DNA of 51,477 bases from an uncultured Oscillatoriales cyanobacterium (GTDB taxonomy: Bacteria; Cyanobacteriota; Cyanobacteriia; Cyanobacteriales; Microcoleaceae), in the NCBI GenBank assembly GCA_903893625.1, contig CAITND010000072.1, positions 1 to 51,477 on the forward strand. Reading direction: 5' to 3'. Shown here in pieces: positions 27,932 through 37,286 of the stretch; position 1 is the first letter of the stretch, and each line of letters begins with the position of its first letter. A program made the translations under genes and the position numbers. Under the pieces are notes generated by a model, which did not search any database, was not told the origin of the DNA, and saw nothing but the letters and a program-made list of their open reading frames with translations.

Positions 27932-28792
27932 TTGGTTTCGTTTGCTGAATATAAAACTATAAATTCTCAGTATATCACTTTCATAGATTCCGAATTCTAT
28001 CCTGATTATTTGGATGAAGCAGCAATAATTTATGGAAGTGTTATAGAGCAGTTTACAAATTTAGTCAATACGGCTAACAGTTCGGCTGATTTACTGTTGA
28101 GAATTACTGAAATGCCTAATCCTTCCAGAACTCAATTATTAGGAGTTTTTCGTAAGTATGTATCCCCAGATACTTCTGTTGAAATGTTGAAAATGAAGAA
28201 AAAGATTGCCAAAATTATTGAAGACCATGGAAACAGATTTAGAAATATAGAAGATGTCAAAGAGAAATTAGCAACTCGTCCTACTCCTGATGAAGCTTTA
28301 ATTGCAATTCTAATGGAATATAAAAGTCGAGGTCAGAAAGGATATGAATTAACAGAAGCATTTTTTCTCTGGTTTGAAGCCCACTTTGGATCAGCATATT
28401 TAATTCAAGGCCCCATGCGAGCAGGACGAGATATAATGCTAGATGAAGTGTTGGAAAATTGGCAGGAAAAAACACCAACAGATATTTTAATTTCTCGTTT
28501 AGATGGAACTCCTTTAGTCATTGGGTTTGCTCGTTATGATTCAGATCGAGGAGGAGCGCAGGAAGATGATCGGATTGGTGGGAATAGAGATAAAGCAATT
28601 AATATTCTCAAGTATGCAGACTCCTATCAATTACCCCTGAAAGTGTTCTTTTTAAATGATGGCCCTGGATTAACTCTGGGCTCAATGTGGAATGATTATG
28701 CCTCTTTAGAAACTTATGGAAAAGGACGAGTAATGGTCTGCACTCTAAAAATGTTAGATGAAAGATTTACCAGAGATTGGCTTGAAAGTTAA
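27932..28792 (+). CDS. Probable type II restriction endonuclease
   Basis: I infer function mainly from context: the gene is tail-to-tail with a DNA methyltransferase and its last 26 bp overlap it. The 286-residue protein is helical up to about 165, then has a region that could carry a PD-(D/E)XK-like core: LDEVLENW (169-176), PTDILISRLDGTPLVIGFARYD (182-203) and DRGGAQEDDRIGGNRDK. The usual second-strand Lys after the acidic pair is not obvious, so the exact active site is unclear. The start is TTG at 27932, with AGGAG 9 bases upstream; an out-of-frame ATG overlaps it. The final part (VFFLNDGPGLTLGSMWNDYA) looks like a family-specific block but I cannot name the family or the recognition site. 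Confidence 0.6.
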   Translation: MVSFAEYKTINSQYITFIDSEFYPDYLDEAAIIYGSVIEQFTNLVNTANSSADLLLRITEMPNPSRTQLLGVFRKYVSPDTSVEMLKMKKKIAKIIEDHGNRFRNIEDVKEKLATRPTPDEALIAILMEYKSRGQKGYELTEAFFLWFEAHFGSAYLIQGPMRAGRDIMLDEVLENWQEKTPTDILISRLDGTPLVIGFARYDSDRGGAQEDDRIGGNRDKAINILKYADSYQLPLKVFFLNDGPGLTLGSMWNDYASLETYGKGRVMVCTLKMLDERFTRDWLES

Positions 28793-30080
28793 GTAAATGG
28801 TTCCAGTCTTCAATTTGATTTTCTGTAACTTGCTCCAAATCAGATTCCATCTCAATATAGACTTCTAAACCACTTTTTAGAATTCTATTTGTATTGATTA
28901 AAGGCTCTTGTTGAGGTAAACTTCCATTTCCATCAGCAAAATTCCCCATTGCTTGAGTTCCTTTAACTAAACGCTGAATGGTAGTTTCTATGGCTAAAAG
29001 AGAATTATCAATTCCAATCCATTGCCGTTTTAATTCCTCTGCAACTGCAACAGTAGTTCCACTGCCAACAAAAGCATCTAATACCAGATCTCCAGGATTA
29101 GAAGAAGCCTTAATAATTCGTTTCAGAAGTTCAAGGTTTTTTTCTGTTGGATAGCCTGTAATTTTAATATTTTGGTTATGAGCATCTTTGAATTCAAGCC
29201 AAATATCTTGAACTGCAATTCCTTTACTTTGATCAAGGTAAACTTTGCGTCTAGGATTTCCAGTAGACGACCAGTAAATTTCACCTTTTTTATCCATTTC
29301 TTCTAAGGTTTCTGGAGTATATTGCCAATGTTTACCCGGTGGGGGAAGCATCCCACGCCAGGGTTGACCTGTTGCTCCTTTTCTTTCTCCAGGTGCATGA
29401 ATTGGAACTTTTTTATAACGTCTTCCTGTTTTTTCTTCAATGTATTGATATTCTTTAATTATTTTATCATCTGTCCAAGATTCAAAAGGTTGGTTCCAGA
29501 TATAATTATCGGTTTTTGTATAAAAAAGAATATAATCCGAGATATTTCCATATTGATTCCGAGTATAATTTTTAGGGTTACATTTTTTTCGAGTAATCCA
29601 ATTGCGAAAATTCTTAACTCCAAAAATTTCATCCATTAAAATTTTAACTGGAAAAGCCATATTTTGATCGAGATGAACATAGATTGATCCCTGATCAGCT
29701 AAAAGTTCTTTAAGTAAAATTAATCGTTGACGAATAAATTCTAAATAATCTGCACCTTCTCTGAAATCGTGATAAGCATAAGCTTGTTGTCTTGACTCAA
29801 ATCCTAGTCCAGTTGCGTAAGGTGGATCAATATAAATTAATCCAATTTTTCCTGCTATATCGGAGTTCTCTAATAAACTCCTTAAAACTCTTAAATTCTC
29901 TCCATAAATCAACTGATTTTCAAGTGCGTTTTTTACTTTTATAACGCTAGTTAATTTTGCTGGGGGACTCTCTAAAATATCTTCAATACTAACCTTTCCC
30001 GCATATTCTAAGGAAAAGGGAATTGAGCCACTATCTTTTAATTTTTTATCCTGATTTTTACTGGGTATACCTGTTGCCAT
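28767..30080 (-). CDS. DNA methyltransferase (beta-class, DPPY type)
   Basis: This 437-residue amino-methyltransferase has the catalytic motif IV first (IYIDPPYATG, Asp85-Tyr88) and the SAM-binding motif I near the end (DAFVGSGTTVAVA, 335-343), the beta-class order shared by many N6-adenine and N4-cytosine enzymes and by type III Mod proteins. The FxxEGADYLEFIRQRLILLKELL stretch and the HLDQNMAFPVKILMDEIFG block are Mod-like. It is convergent with the probable endonuclease and presumably protects the host DNA from it. The specificity region lies in the middle (about 150-310). The target base cannot be told from the sequence with certainty; DPPY favours adenine. Confidence 0.85.
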   Translation of the reverse strand: MATGIPSKNQDKKLKDSGSIPFSLEYAGKVSIEDILESPPAKLTSVIKVKNALENQLIYGENLRVLRSLLENSDIAGKIGLIYIDPPYATGLGFESRQQAYAYHDFREGADYLEFIRQRLILLKELLADQGSIYVHLDQNMAFPVKILMDEIFGVKNFRNWITRKKCNPKNYTRNQYGNISDYILFYTKTDNYIWNQPFESWTDDKIIKEYQYIEEKTGRRYKKVPIHAPGERKGATGQPWRGMLPPPGKHWQYTPETLEEMDKKGEIYWSSTGNPRRKVYLDQSKGIAVQDIWLEFKDAHNQNIKITGYPTEKNLELLKRIIKASSNPGDLVLDAFVGSGTTVAVAEELKRQWIGIDNSLLAIETTIQRLVKGTQAMGNFADGNGSLPQQEPLINTNRILKSGLEVYIEMESDLEQVTENQIEDWNHLLNFQANLW

Positions 30081-30195
30081 AGTTATGAGTTTATTGCTAG
30101 ATTTCTAGTTAAATTATACCTGATTATATCTAATTTTAACCGATCACAATATGGTTTTGTTTTTTATAAGCCTATCTTATTGTTATGGTTTTTGT

Positions 30196-30201
30196 TATAA
30201 T
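30196..30201 (+). promoter_or_regulatory. Candidate -10 box upstream of the SDR gene
   Basis: TATAAT lies 35 bases before the ATG at 30237 in an AT-rich spacer. No good -35 box is seen at 16-18 bases, so this is weak. Confidence 0.3.
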
Positions 30202-30236
30202 ACGTTAAGAGTGCGCTTACTTTCCTTACTTTCGCT

Positions 30237-31049
30237 ATGAATTTTAATCAAAAAAATATTATTATTACGGGGGGTTCGAGTGGTATTGGTAAAGCAACGG
30301 CTCAATTGTTAGTGAGTCTGGGTGCAAATTTAACCATTATTGCTCGAAATCAAACAACCCTTGATCAAGCACAAGCTGAAATTGAATTAGTAAAATTGCA
30401 TCAAAACCAGCAAATTTTAACCCTTTCTGCGGATGTTTCTGTGCGGGAAGAAGCCGAAAATACCATCGCAAAAGCAATTAAGCTGTTAGGGAGTGTGGAT
30501 ATTTTAATTCTATCGGCGGGAATTGCTCATCCGGGTTATTTTAGAGAACTCCCGATAGAAGTTTTTGAATGCACAATGGCTGTTAATTATTGGGGTTCTC
30601 TCTATTGTATTCGAGGGGTTTTACCCACAATGGTAGAACAAAAACAGGGTAAAATTGTTCTGATTTCATCAGCAGCAGGATTAATTGGAATTTATGGTTA
30701 TACTACCTATAGTCCGACTAAATTCGCTTTAAGAGGATTAGCCGAATGTTTGCGAGGAGAATTAAAACCCTTGGGAATTCAGGTTTCTATTGTTTATCCC
30801 CCCGACACCAATACTCCTCAATTAATCGCTGAAAATAAAACAAAGCCTCCAGAAACTAAAGCCATTACCGGAACTGTTAAACCTTGGGAACCGGAAGATA
30901 TTGCTCAGGAGATTATTCAAGGAATTAAAAATAATCAATTTGCGATCGCTCCTGGATTAGAAATGAAACTTTTAAATAGTCTACATAGTTTATTATTACC
31001 CTTATTAAATTACTATTTTGACCGTCTAATTCAAAAGTTTAAAAGTTAA
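30237..31049 (+). CDS. Short-chain dehydrogenase, 3-ketodihydrosphingosine reductase-like
   Basis: This 270-residue SDR has the NAD(P) motif TGGSSGIGKA (10-19), the structural NAG variant LSAGIAHPG, the catalytic Ser in ISSAAG and the YSPTK motif (Tyr-x-x-x-Lys). The segment YSPTKFALRGLAECLRGELKP followed by VSIVYPPDTNTPQL closely resembles eukaryotic 3-ketodihydrosphingosine reductase (KDSR), which reduces 3-ketosphinganine with NADPH. Typical cyanobacteria are not known as sphingolipid makers, so the true substrate may be another 3-ketoacyl lipid. A weak hydrophobic C-terminal segment (LNSLHSLLLPLLNYYF) may bind membrane, as in KDSR. No obvious operon partners. Confidence 0.8.
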   Translation: MNFNQKNIIITGGSSGIGKATAQLLVSLGANLTIIARNQTTLDQAQAEIELVKLHQNQQILTLSADVSVREEAENTIAKAIKLLGSVDILILSAGIAHPGYFRELPIEVFECTMAVNYWGSLYCIRGVLPTMVEQKQGKIVLISSAAGLIGIYGYTTYSPTKFALRGLAECLRGELKPLGIQVSIVYPPDTNTPQLIAENKTKPPETKAITGTVKPWEPEDIAQEIIQGIKNNQFAIAPGLEMKLLNSLHSLLLPLLNYYFDRLIQKFKS

Positions 31050-31291
31050 ATCATTGTTAAGAATCTTGAAATTGTCATTAATGCCTTTAATATATTAATT
31101 TGGGATCTAAACTGATTCTCTGTGCTGTTTCCGGTTGCCTCTATAGAATAAAAAAAATATTATGTTAAAATCTATAAAACCAAATCTGGTTTAGTCTATT
31201 CCGAGGTTACAATTGATACATTTTTTGAGGCGATTGCTAAATTTAATGGGATCAATCCTCGACTATGAGCCGATTAATCATTGGAGGTTTT

Positions 31292-32290
31292 ATGTTTGAT
31301 CAGCTATTTACAACTCAGCCCGATGATAATAATCCCTTGAGCCCCATTCGTCCCCGTAAAGGCGTGATTATTGGTGCTGGACAAGTGGGAATGGCTTGCG
31401 CTTATTCCTTAGTAATCCAAAACTGCTTTGATGAACTCATTTTACAAGATATTAATCAAGAAAAAGCGCAAGGAGAAGTCATGGACTTAGTTCATGGACT
31501 CTCGTTTATTGAACCCACTCAAGTGACAGTAGGAACCGTTGCTGATGCGGGACGGGATGCCGATTTAGTGATTATAACAGCCGGAGCCAGTCAAAGACCA
31601 GGAGAAACCCGCTTAGATTTAGTTGGACGAAATGTAGAAATCTTTAAAAAATTAATCGGAGAAATCGCTGAATATTGTCCGAATGCGATTTTGTTAATTG
31701 TTGCTAATCCCGTTGATATTATGACATTCGTGAGCTTGAAACTTTCCGGGTTTCCAAATTCTAGAGTATTAGGGTCAGGAACGGTCTTGGATACGGCTCG
31801 TTTTCGATATTTATTAGCCGAAAAATTTAAGCTTGATTCCCGCAGTATCCATGCTTATATTATTGGAGAACATGGGGATAGTGAAGTTCCAGTTTGGAGT
31901 AAAGTTAATGTGGCGGGAATGAAAATTTGTGATGGGGAGTGGGAAGGATGTCCCTCTTGTGAATCAGAAGAATTACAGGCAATTTTTCAACAAGTTAAAA
32001 ATGCCGCCTATGAAATTATTCAACGCAAAGGATATACATCCTATGCTATTGGTTTAGGAGTTACAGATATTGTCACCGCCATTTTACGAGATCAAAATCG
32101 AATTTTAACCGTGAGTCGTTCCGTGCAAGGATTATATGGTCTTCCTGAAATCTGTGTAAGTTTACCTGTATTAGTCAACCGTAAAGGCGCGACTAAAATC
32201 ATTAATCTTTCGTTGACTGAAACGGAAGAAAAACAGTTACAAAACTCCTGTCAAGTTTTGTATGAAATTATTGAAACCTTGAATTTGTAG
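31292..32290 (+). CDS. ldh: L-lactate dehydrogenase
   Basis: This 332-residue enzyme interconverts pyruvate and L-lactate with NADH. The NAD motif is [17 protein letters not shown]; the substrate loop [10 protein letters not shown] has Gln where malate dehydrogenases have Arg, favouring lactate; the catalytic His is in [11 protein letters not shown] (near 192). I chose ATG 31292 because GGAGG lies 5 bases upstream, rather than ATG 31265. Pyruvate kinase, which makes its substrate, is encoded 92 bp downstream on the same strand, so the pair may support fermentative NADH disposal in the dark. Confidence 0.92.
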   Translation: MFDQLFTTQPDDNNPLSPIRPRKGVIIGAGQVGMACAYSLVIQNCFDELILQDINQEKAQGEVMDLVHGLSFIEPTQVTVGTVADAGRDADLVIITAGASQRPGETRLDLVGRNVEIFKKLIGEIAEYCPNAILLIVANPVDIMTFVSLKLSGFPNSRVLGSGTVLDTARFRYLLAEKFKLDSRSIHAYIIGEHGDSEVPVWSKVNVAGMKICDGEWEGCPSCESEELQAIFQQVKNAAYEIIQRKGYTSYAIGLGVTDIVTAILRDQNRILTVSRSVQGLYGLPEICVSLPVLVNRKGATKIINLSLTETEEKQLQNSCQVLYEIIETLNL

Positions 32291-32382
32291 AACCCATAGC
32301 TAATTTTATTCTCAGGTTAATAAAAATCTGTTTTAATTTTCCTGAGTCATCATTCTTAACTGTTCATTGAAGGAATAAAATC

Positions 32383-33810
32383 ATGAGCCTTTTGCACCAC
32401 AGAACAAAAATTGTTGCGACTATTGGCCCTGCTAGTAAATCGCCAGAAATTATTCGTCAAATGGTGAATGCGGGAATGAATGTCGCCCGATTAAATTTTT
32501 CTCATGGCAGTTATGAAGATCATGCAGAAATGGTAAAATTGTTAAGGCAAGTTTCTAAAGAATGTGATGCTCCCATTACCTTGTTGCAAGATTTACAAGG
32601 GCCAAAAATTCGGATTGGTCAGTTACCATCAGAAGAAATAGAATTAGTTGAAGGAGAATTATTAACCTTAGTTCCCATTGATAGTTTTGACAATCAACCC
32701 CATACTGTCCCCATTGATTATCCTTATTTAGCAGAAGAAGCCGAACCCGGATCTCAAATTTTGCTGGATGATGGATTGTTGGAATTAAAAATAGAAGAAA
32801 TTCAGGGAAATGCTGTTAAATGTCGCATCATTGAAGGCGGAATCCTAAAAAGTCGAAAAGGGGTAAATTTACCCAGTTTAATTTTGCGTCTTCCCGCCTT
32901 AACGGAGAAAGATCAACAAGATTTAGACTTTGGAATTTCTCAGGGTGTGGATTGGATTTCTTTGAGTTTTGTTCGTCGTGCGGAGGATGTTCAAGCGTTA
33001 AAAGCGTTATTAGTTGAAAAGGGCGCGGCGGAGATTCCAGTCATTGCCAAAATTGAAAAACCCCAAGCGATCATTAATTTACAATCTATTATTAATGAAT
33101 GCGATGGTTTAATGGTAGCACGGGGGGATTTAGGAGTAGAAATGAGCCCTGAAAGAGTGCCATTATTGCAAAAACAAATTATTCGGATGTGCAATCAAAG
33201 AGGCATTCCCGTGATTACGGCGACCCAAATGTTAGATAGTATGATTTACAATGCGCGTCCGACTCGTGCAGAAGCCAGTGATGTTGCCAATGCGATTATT
33301 GATGGTACGGATGCGGTAATGTTATCGGGAGAATCCGCCGTTGGTAAATTCCCTGTGAAAGCAGTACAAATGTTATCCAAAATTGCCAGTGATGTTGAAC
33401 CGGAAATCGAATTTAAAAACTATCCTCCGGTGATGTCCGATGAAACTCATGCTTTAAGTGAAGCCTTAAATACGATTGATAAAATCATGAATTTACATTG
33501 TATTGTTGCTTATACCAGTACCGGATATACGGCAATTTTAGCAGCAGCAGAACGACCGAAAGTTCCTGTTGTTGCCCTGACTCCAGACCTCAAGGTTTAT
33601 CACCGTTTAAACTTAGTTTGGGGTGTTAAACCTGTTTTATTAGAACATCAAGTTAATTCCTTTGAAGGGTTAATTGATCTCGCCCAAACTAAATTATTAG
33701 AACGGTCATTAGCTCAAGTTGGGGATAAAATTTTAATTATTGGGGGTGTTCCCACGAAAAAAGCACGGGGGACAAATTTCTTAAAAATTCACACGATTAG
33801 CGATGAATAG
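32383..33810 (+). CDS. pyk: Pyruvate kinase
   Basis: This 475-residue glycolytic enzyme converts phosphoenolpyruvate and ADP to pyruvate and ATP. It begins [14 protein letters not shown], with substrate and metal residues in [17 protein letters not shown], the catalytic [11 protein letters not shown] and [11 protein letters not shown], and the TQMLDSM segment. The C-terminal allosteric domain (about 345-475) ends after [18 protein letters not shown]. It lacks the extra phosphohistidine-like C-terminal domain found in the longer cyanobacterial paralogue, so it is the short form. It follows ldh closely. The stop is followed by a heptamer repeat array. Confidence 0.96.
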   Translation: MSLLHHRTKIVATIGPASKSPEIIRQMVNAGMNVARLNFSHGSYEDHAEMVKLLRQVSKECDAPITLLQDLQGPKIRIGQLPSEEIELVEGELLTLVPIDSFDNQPHTVPIDYPYLAEEAEPGSQILLDDGLLELKIEEIQGNAVKCRIIEGGILKSRKGVNLPSLILRLPALTEKDQQDLDFGISQGVDWISLSFVRRAEDVQALKALLVEKGAAEIPVIAKIEKPQAIINLQSIINECDGLMVARGDLGVEMSPERVPLLQKQIIRMCNQRGIPVITATQMLDSMIYNARPTRAEASDVANAIIDGTDAVMLSGESAVGKFPVKAVQMLSKIASDVEPEIEFKNYPPVMSDETHALSEALNTIDKIMNLHCIVAYTSTGYTAILAAAERPKVPVVALTPDLKVYHRLNLVWGVKPVLLEHQVNSFEGLIDLAQTKLLERSLAQVGDKILIIGGVPTKKARGTNFLKIHTISDE

Positions 33811-33815
33811 GCATT

Positions 33816-33858
33816 AGTTGACGGTTGACGGTTGACGGTTGACTGTTAACCGTTAACC
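33816..33858. repeat. Heptanucleotide tandem repeat array
   Basis: GACGGTT-type heptamers are repeated about four times, then the array turns into TGTTAACCGTTAACC, so ACGGTT and AACCGT can pair. Such heptamer arrays are a known cyanobacterial repeat class. It lies between two convergent genes. Looser relatives occur at 2070-2110 and 40631-40650. Confidence 0.7.
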
Positions 33859-33883
33859 CTGAGTTTAACTGTGCGACCTGTGA

Positions 33884-34138
33884 TTATTTTTCGGCTTCTT
33901 GAGGTGTAGATTGTCGGACTAACTCTAGGGTAGAACCAAAAACAAAACCCATCGCTGCACCCACTAGAGCGTAAGTTCGGGGTGCTCTCGACTGACTATA
34001 ACCCAGGTCTAAGGAGGAGCCGATATTACAGCATTGATATTGTTTCTCGCTATATTTTGAAGCTCCTAGTCCGGCAATTGTACCGACTAGCATCATAATC
34101 AGTCCAGAAAAAATCACAAGTCGCATATTAATAACCAT
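33884..34138 (-). CDS. Small two-TM membrane protein
   Basis: This is an 84-residue protein of unknown family. It has an N-terminal hydrophobic helix (about 5-25; FSGLIMMLVGTIAGLGA), a loop containing a Cys-Cys pair (YQCCNIG), and a second helix (ALVGAAMGFVFGSTLEL). The small-residue spacing in both helices (GxxxG-like) suits a helical hairpin. Two start codons are possible (34138 or 34126); neither has a good ribosome site. It stands alone between pyk and pcxA. Confidence 0.6.
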   Translation of the reverse strand: MVINMRLVIFSGLIMMLVGTIAGLGASKYSEKQYQCCNIGSSLDLGYSQSRAPRTYALVGAAMGFVFGSTLELVRQSTPQEAEK

Positions 34139-34406
34139 TTTACTAGGATTGCCCCAATCACAAATAGTTTGTTGTAGTCATAATCCTCTGTTTTAAAGTT
34201 AGCTCTATTTTTTCGATTTTCAAAGCTATTTTTAATCTTTTTTACAAAAGTTTAAAAAAGTTGATTAAACTTATGCAATTTTAGGGGCTTAATCTCTCAC
34301 CCTTAAAGCTTTCTAGGGTCAGTATCAAACCCTGATATACTTAATTGATATACTAACACCAAAAGTTCTGATCGCCAAGAAAAATCAGAAAGCTAAAAAT
34401 CATAGA

Positions 34407-35738
34407 TTAAGTATTCATGCGTTCATAAATTGCGGAAGCTGCTGGAGAATAACGGGTGAGGTAGCTAAAAATCCAGAATTTGATACAGGAATCAATAATT
34501 ACAGGAACCGTGGCAATAAAAGCATTAATAGCAACTGGACTTTCTGGGAGTCCAAAGTGAGTCAAAACCCCTGCTAATAAAACTTCCCATCCTTCGGCGG
34601 AGTGAAAGCCCACAAACATATCCGTAATTAAAATAAACAAAAATACTTTTAAAGGATCACTCAAATTTAAAAATGTTCGATTAGAAAAACCTCTTAATAT
34701 CGTGAGTTTAGTTCGATTAAAATAAACTAATCCCACAAATGTTAATAAAGCCACACCATCAGATAAAATATTTTTCCATCCATTCAAAGCGCGATTACGA
34801 GATTGTTGCCAAATTTCAACCGCTTTTTCCGATAATTTTTCTTCTTTTTCCGCTTCCGAAAGAGTCGGCATTACTCCTAATAATTGTTTGATTTCTAAAG
34901 CTTCTTTAAAAGCAGAATATTCTCTTAAAAACTCCTCTTGAATTGCTGAACTGAGTTCGATTTTAGTAGGATTTTTATCACTATAACTTCCAATTAAAGG
35001 ATTAAAAACTATGTTTTTGACAGCGACTTGAACCAATAAAGGAATCAAGAATAAAATCATCAACCAACGCACCGCTATTTTATCTTGAATGCGTCTAACT
35101 CGCAATTCTTGAACAACCTGTTGTTCATAGTTCGGGTTGGCTTTCTGAAACCCCAAAAATCCCCAACTAAACCAGCTTTTTCCTGGGGGTTGAAAGGAAA
35201 AATTAGATGTCGCTGCGATCATTGCTGGATCGGTAGTCCGAGCGCTCGCTGATTCATTGTTTTCTTGTTTTAATTCTTCTGAGGTTAATCCCATAACCGT
35301 CGGGGAATTTACGGCGGGAGGATTCGCCAAAATGTCAATCAGGGTATCCTCAGAATCTTGACGATATTTTTTAACAACAGAATCAATAAAATTGAGTTTT
35401 TCTACAATTTCACGCTCTGATGTTAGAAATTTATCGTTGATTAAAGTGGGTTCAACAGTCTCCTCAGAGGGTGAAAATTGAGGATTCCACAAAAAACTAT
35501 TGAATTGAAATTGAGTTAAATTTAGACGAATTTTTAATAAGTGGCGATCGCGTAAACTTTGAACATAATCAACCACTGTTTTCTGAGATTCAGGACGATA
35601 ACAAATGGGGTTTCCCTGAAAATATTTGTCTTCGAGAGCTTTAATTGCTTCAGCACTTTGATAAGCTGATTCTAACAGTTGAATTTGTCTTTGATTCAAC
35701 CAGCGATTAAGATTGAATCGGCTCAAATTTCGATTCAT
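34407..35738 (-). CDS. pcxA: Proton extrusion protein PcxA (CemA family)
   Basis: This 443-residue inner-membrane protein matches PcxA, the cyanobacterial homologue of chloroplast CemA, needed for light-induced Na+-dependent proton release and growth at low pH. The soluble N-terminal ~215 residues are variable; the C-terminal half has about four membrane helices, including RWLMILFLIPLLVQV, GVALLTFVGLVYF and FLFILITDMFVGFHSAEGWE, and ends in SYLTRYSPAASAIYERMN, the most conserved tail of the family. I chose ATG 35738 because AGGAGA lies 5 bases upstream. The GUN4-domain gene ends 11 bp before it, so the two are probably co-transcribed. Confidence 0.92.
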   Translation of the reverse strand: MNRNLSRFNLNRWLNQRQIQLLESAYQSAEAIKALEDKYFQGNPICYRPESQKTVVDYVQSLRDRHLLKIRLNLTQFQFNSFLWNPQFSPSEETVEPTLINDKFLTSEREIVEKLNFIDSVVKKYRQDSEDTLIDILANPPAVNSPTVMGLTSEELKQENNESASARTTDPAMIAATSNFSFQPPGKSWFSWGFLGFQKANPNYEQQVVQELRVRRIQDKIAVRWLMILFLIPLLVQVAVKNIVFNPLIGSYSDKNPTKIELSSAIQEEFLREYSAFKEALEIKQLLGVMPTLSEAEKEEKLSEKAVEIWQQSRNRALNGWKNILSDGVALLTFVGLVYFNRTKLTILRGFSNRTFLNLSDPLKVFLFILITDMFVGFHSAEGWEVLLAGVLTHFGLPESPVAINAFIATVPVIIDSCIKFWIFSYLTRYSPAASAIYERMNT

Positions 35739-35749
35739 AGCTCTCCTGA

Positions 35750-36337
35750 TCAATCAATTTCACAACGAATTAAACGAGCAATAAAATAAACCGCCATTTT
35801 TGCTCCATAGGGAGAACGCCACCATCCAGAGGGATGACACCCCACAGGAGCTTCTAAACTAAAATCAAGATCATCATAATCTAATAACTCATGATTCACA
35901 CTCCATCCCAATTCAGCCTCCATAGCTTGTAAAACTTTCATATCAATATCAGAAATATCATCATTTCCTCCCAACCGGGTATAAATTTGTTGTTGAACAC
36001 TAAAGCCAAAACGATCCTTACTGTAACTCATCCATAGTTGATCCAGCAAACTTAATGCACTACAGGGAAAAATCATAATCTCATCAGGAATAATATCGTC
36101 TAGGCTATTTTTATTCATAATTTCTAACATAATTCTTGTGGTTTCTTGATCTGCTTCTTTCCAATTTCCTGCTTCTAAAAAATCCCGTAATTTTTGGTAT
36201 CGGTATATATCCGTTAATAATAATAACGCTTTATCTAACTTCTGTTCTAAGCGTTCAACTCGTTCTGATAAAGCATCTAAACTCAAAGGTTGAGATTGAG
36301 GTTTAGACTGGTTGGGTTGTTGCGATGCGTTTGACAT
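35750..36337 (-). CDS. GUN4-domain protein
   Basis: This 195-residue protein has an N-terminal low-complexity Gln/Pro head and a short coiled coil (LSERVERLEQKLDKALLLL), then a GUN4 domain (about 48-190): LRDFLEAGNWKEADQETTRIML, then PCSALSLLDQLWMSYSKDRFGFSVQQQIY. GUN4 proteins bind porphyrins and activate Mg-chelatase; cyanobacteria also carry GUN4-domain paralogues fused to other modules, whose roles are less clear. This one has a divergent C-terminus (GCHPSGWWRSPYGAKMAVYF) and is not fused to a kinase. It lies directly upstream of pcxA, so it may tie tetrapyrrole sensing to membrane proton balance; that is inference. Confidence 0.85.
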   Translation of the reverse strand: MSNASQQPNQSKPQSQPLSLDALSERVERLEQKLDKALLLLTDIYRYQKLRDFLEAGNWKEADQETTRIMLEIMNKNSLDDIIPDEIMIFPCSALSLLDQLWMSYSKDRFGFSVQQQIYTRLGGNDDISDIDMKVLQAMEAELGWSVNHELLDYDDLDFSLEAPVGCHPSGWWRSPYGAKMAVYFIARLIRCEID

Positions 36338-36435
36338 ATTTTATAGAGGATTGATGATTGAAAGTTTACGACTAACCATAGCCATCATAATGCCTGTTAA
36401 CTTCGGCCCAGTATTTTATCATTTATACAACTAAA

Positions 36436-36771
36436 CTAGCCCATTGCATAACCCGTAAATTGGCGTTTGAAAGCAGAATGAAAACCCAGAATAATATCTG
36501 AAGTGGGTACGCCCATCTCCACCAATCTCTGGGCAACAGAGTCTTCAGTTCCATTATACTGAATCCAAATTTTGCCCTCTTGAATATCAAAGTGCATCAC
36601 CGGGCCAAATACCCGCTTATCTCCTTGCCAACCCACATAAGCGAGTTGATAATGGTCATGTTCACTATCAAAGATTAACTCTGCCTTCACCGTATCCTCA
36701 GTCGTTGCGATCTGGGCGTGTTCGGTCAGAATTTGTTTAATCAATTGTCGATAATGTTCTACTTTATCCAT
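36436..36771 (-). CDS. xisI: XisI family protein
   Basis: This 111-residue protein is clearly XisI-type: VEHYRQLIKQILTEHAQ at the start, YQLAYVGWQGDKRVFGPVMHFDI in the middle, and GVPTSDIILGFHSAFKRQFTGYA at the end. XisI and XisH were named as controllers of excision of the Nostoc fdxN element, but pairs occur widely in cyanobacteria without that element. Its start codon lies inside the end of xisH (13-bp overlap), so the two are co-translated. Confidence 0.95.
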   Translation of the reverse strand: MDKVEHYRQLIKQILTEHAQIATTEDTVKAELIFDSEHDHYQLAYVGWQGDKRVFGPVMHFDIQEGKIWIQYNGTEDSVAQRLVEMGVPTSDIILGFHSAFKRQFTGYAMG

Positions 36772-37175
36772 TGCTTAATCTCCTCTAATTTAGGATCATA
36801 AATCATTAGCTTGACTTGATAACGTCTCAAAGCACGTTGGATGAAAGAAATCTGAAAAAAATCCTTATAAGTTTCAGAAGGAATTGCTAAATAAACAATC
36901 CGCTCCGGTTCTTTTTCTTCAAGGGCTTGACAATAGTTAAGATATTGCCCCAAGGCAGTATGAAAAGAGCTAATATCAGAGTCTCCAATAAAGCTTTTAA
37001 TTTCTACAGCAATTTTTTCGGAATCTTTTTCTGCACCGATCGCACTTTCTGCCGCCAAATCAATTTGTAATTTTATGGATTCGCTAATGCGAATTGTTAA
37101 AGGATCATGAGTAATATTCCATCCATCTTTGATTAAAGCATTTCTAACCTGTTGATGGAAAATGTCTTTAGCCAT
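36759..37175 (-). CDS. xisH: XisH family protein
   Basis: This 138-residue protein is XisH-type: AKDIFHQQVRNALIKDGWNIT at the start, then LQIDLAAES...AVEIKSF, which fits a PD-(D/E)XK nuclease-like core (Asp then Glu-x-Lys), and SFHTALGQYLNYCQAL. The C-terminal IYDPKLEEIKQWI is also typical. Whether the nuclease-like site is active is not known. It forms a two-gene operon with xisI by a 13-bp overlap. No fdxN element or site-specific recombinase is visible around it. Confidence 0.95.
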   Translation of the reverse strand: MAKDIFHQQVRNALIKDGWNITHDPLTIRISESIKLQIDLAAESAIGAEKDSEKIAVEIKSFIGDSDISSFHTALGQYLNYCQALEEKEPERIVYLAIPSETYKDFFQISFIQRALRRYQVKLMIYDPKLEEIKQWIK

Positions 37176-37286
37176 GGTGGATGCTAGTCCTCCTAACCTG
37201 GTTAACTTGAGTCTATCAGAACTCGACTGCGACTACGACCTAGATAGCCCATTGTTTGACATTTTCCCTGATTGATTTGTAACAAT

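Noticed and set aside
27925-27948. ATG at 27925 as start of the endonuclease
   Set aside because: It is out of frame and reaches a stop after seven codons; the TTG at 27932 is in frame and suitably spaced from AGGAG.
36436-37175. XisH/XisI as proof of a heterocyst-forming host
   Set aside because: The pair is widespread in non-heterocystous cyanobacteria, and no nif genes or excision element are visible here.
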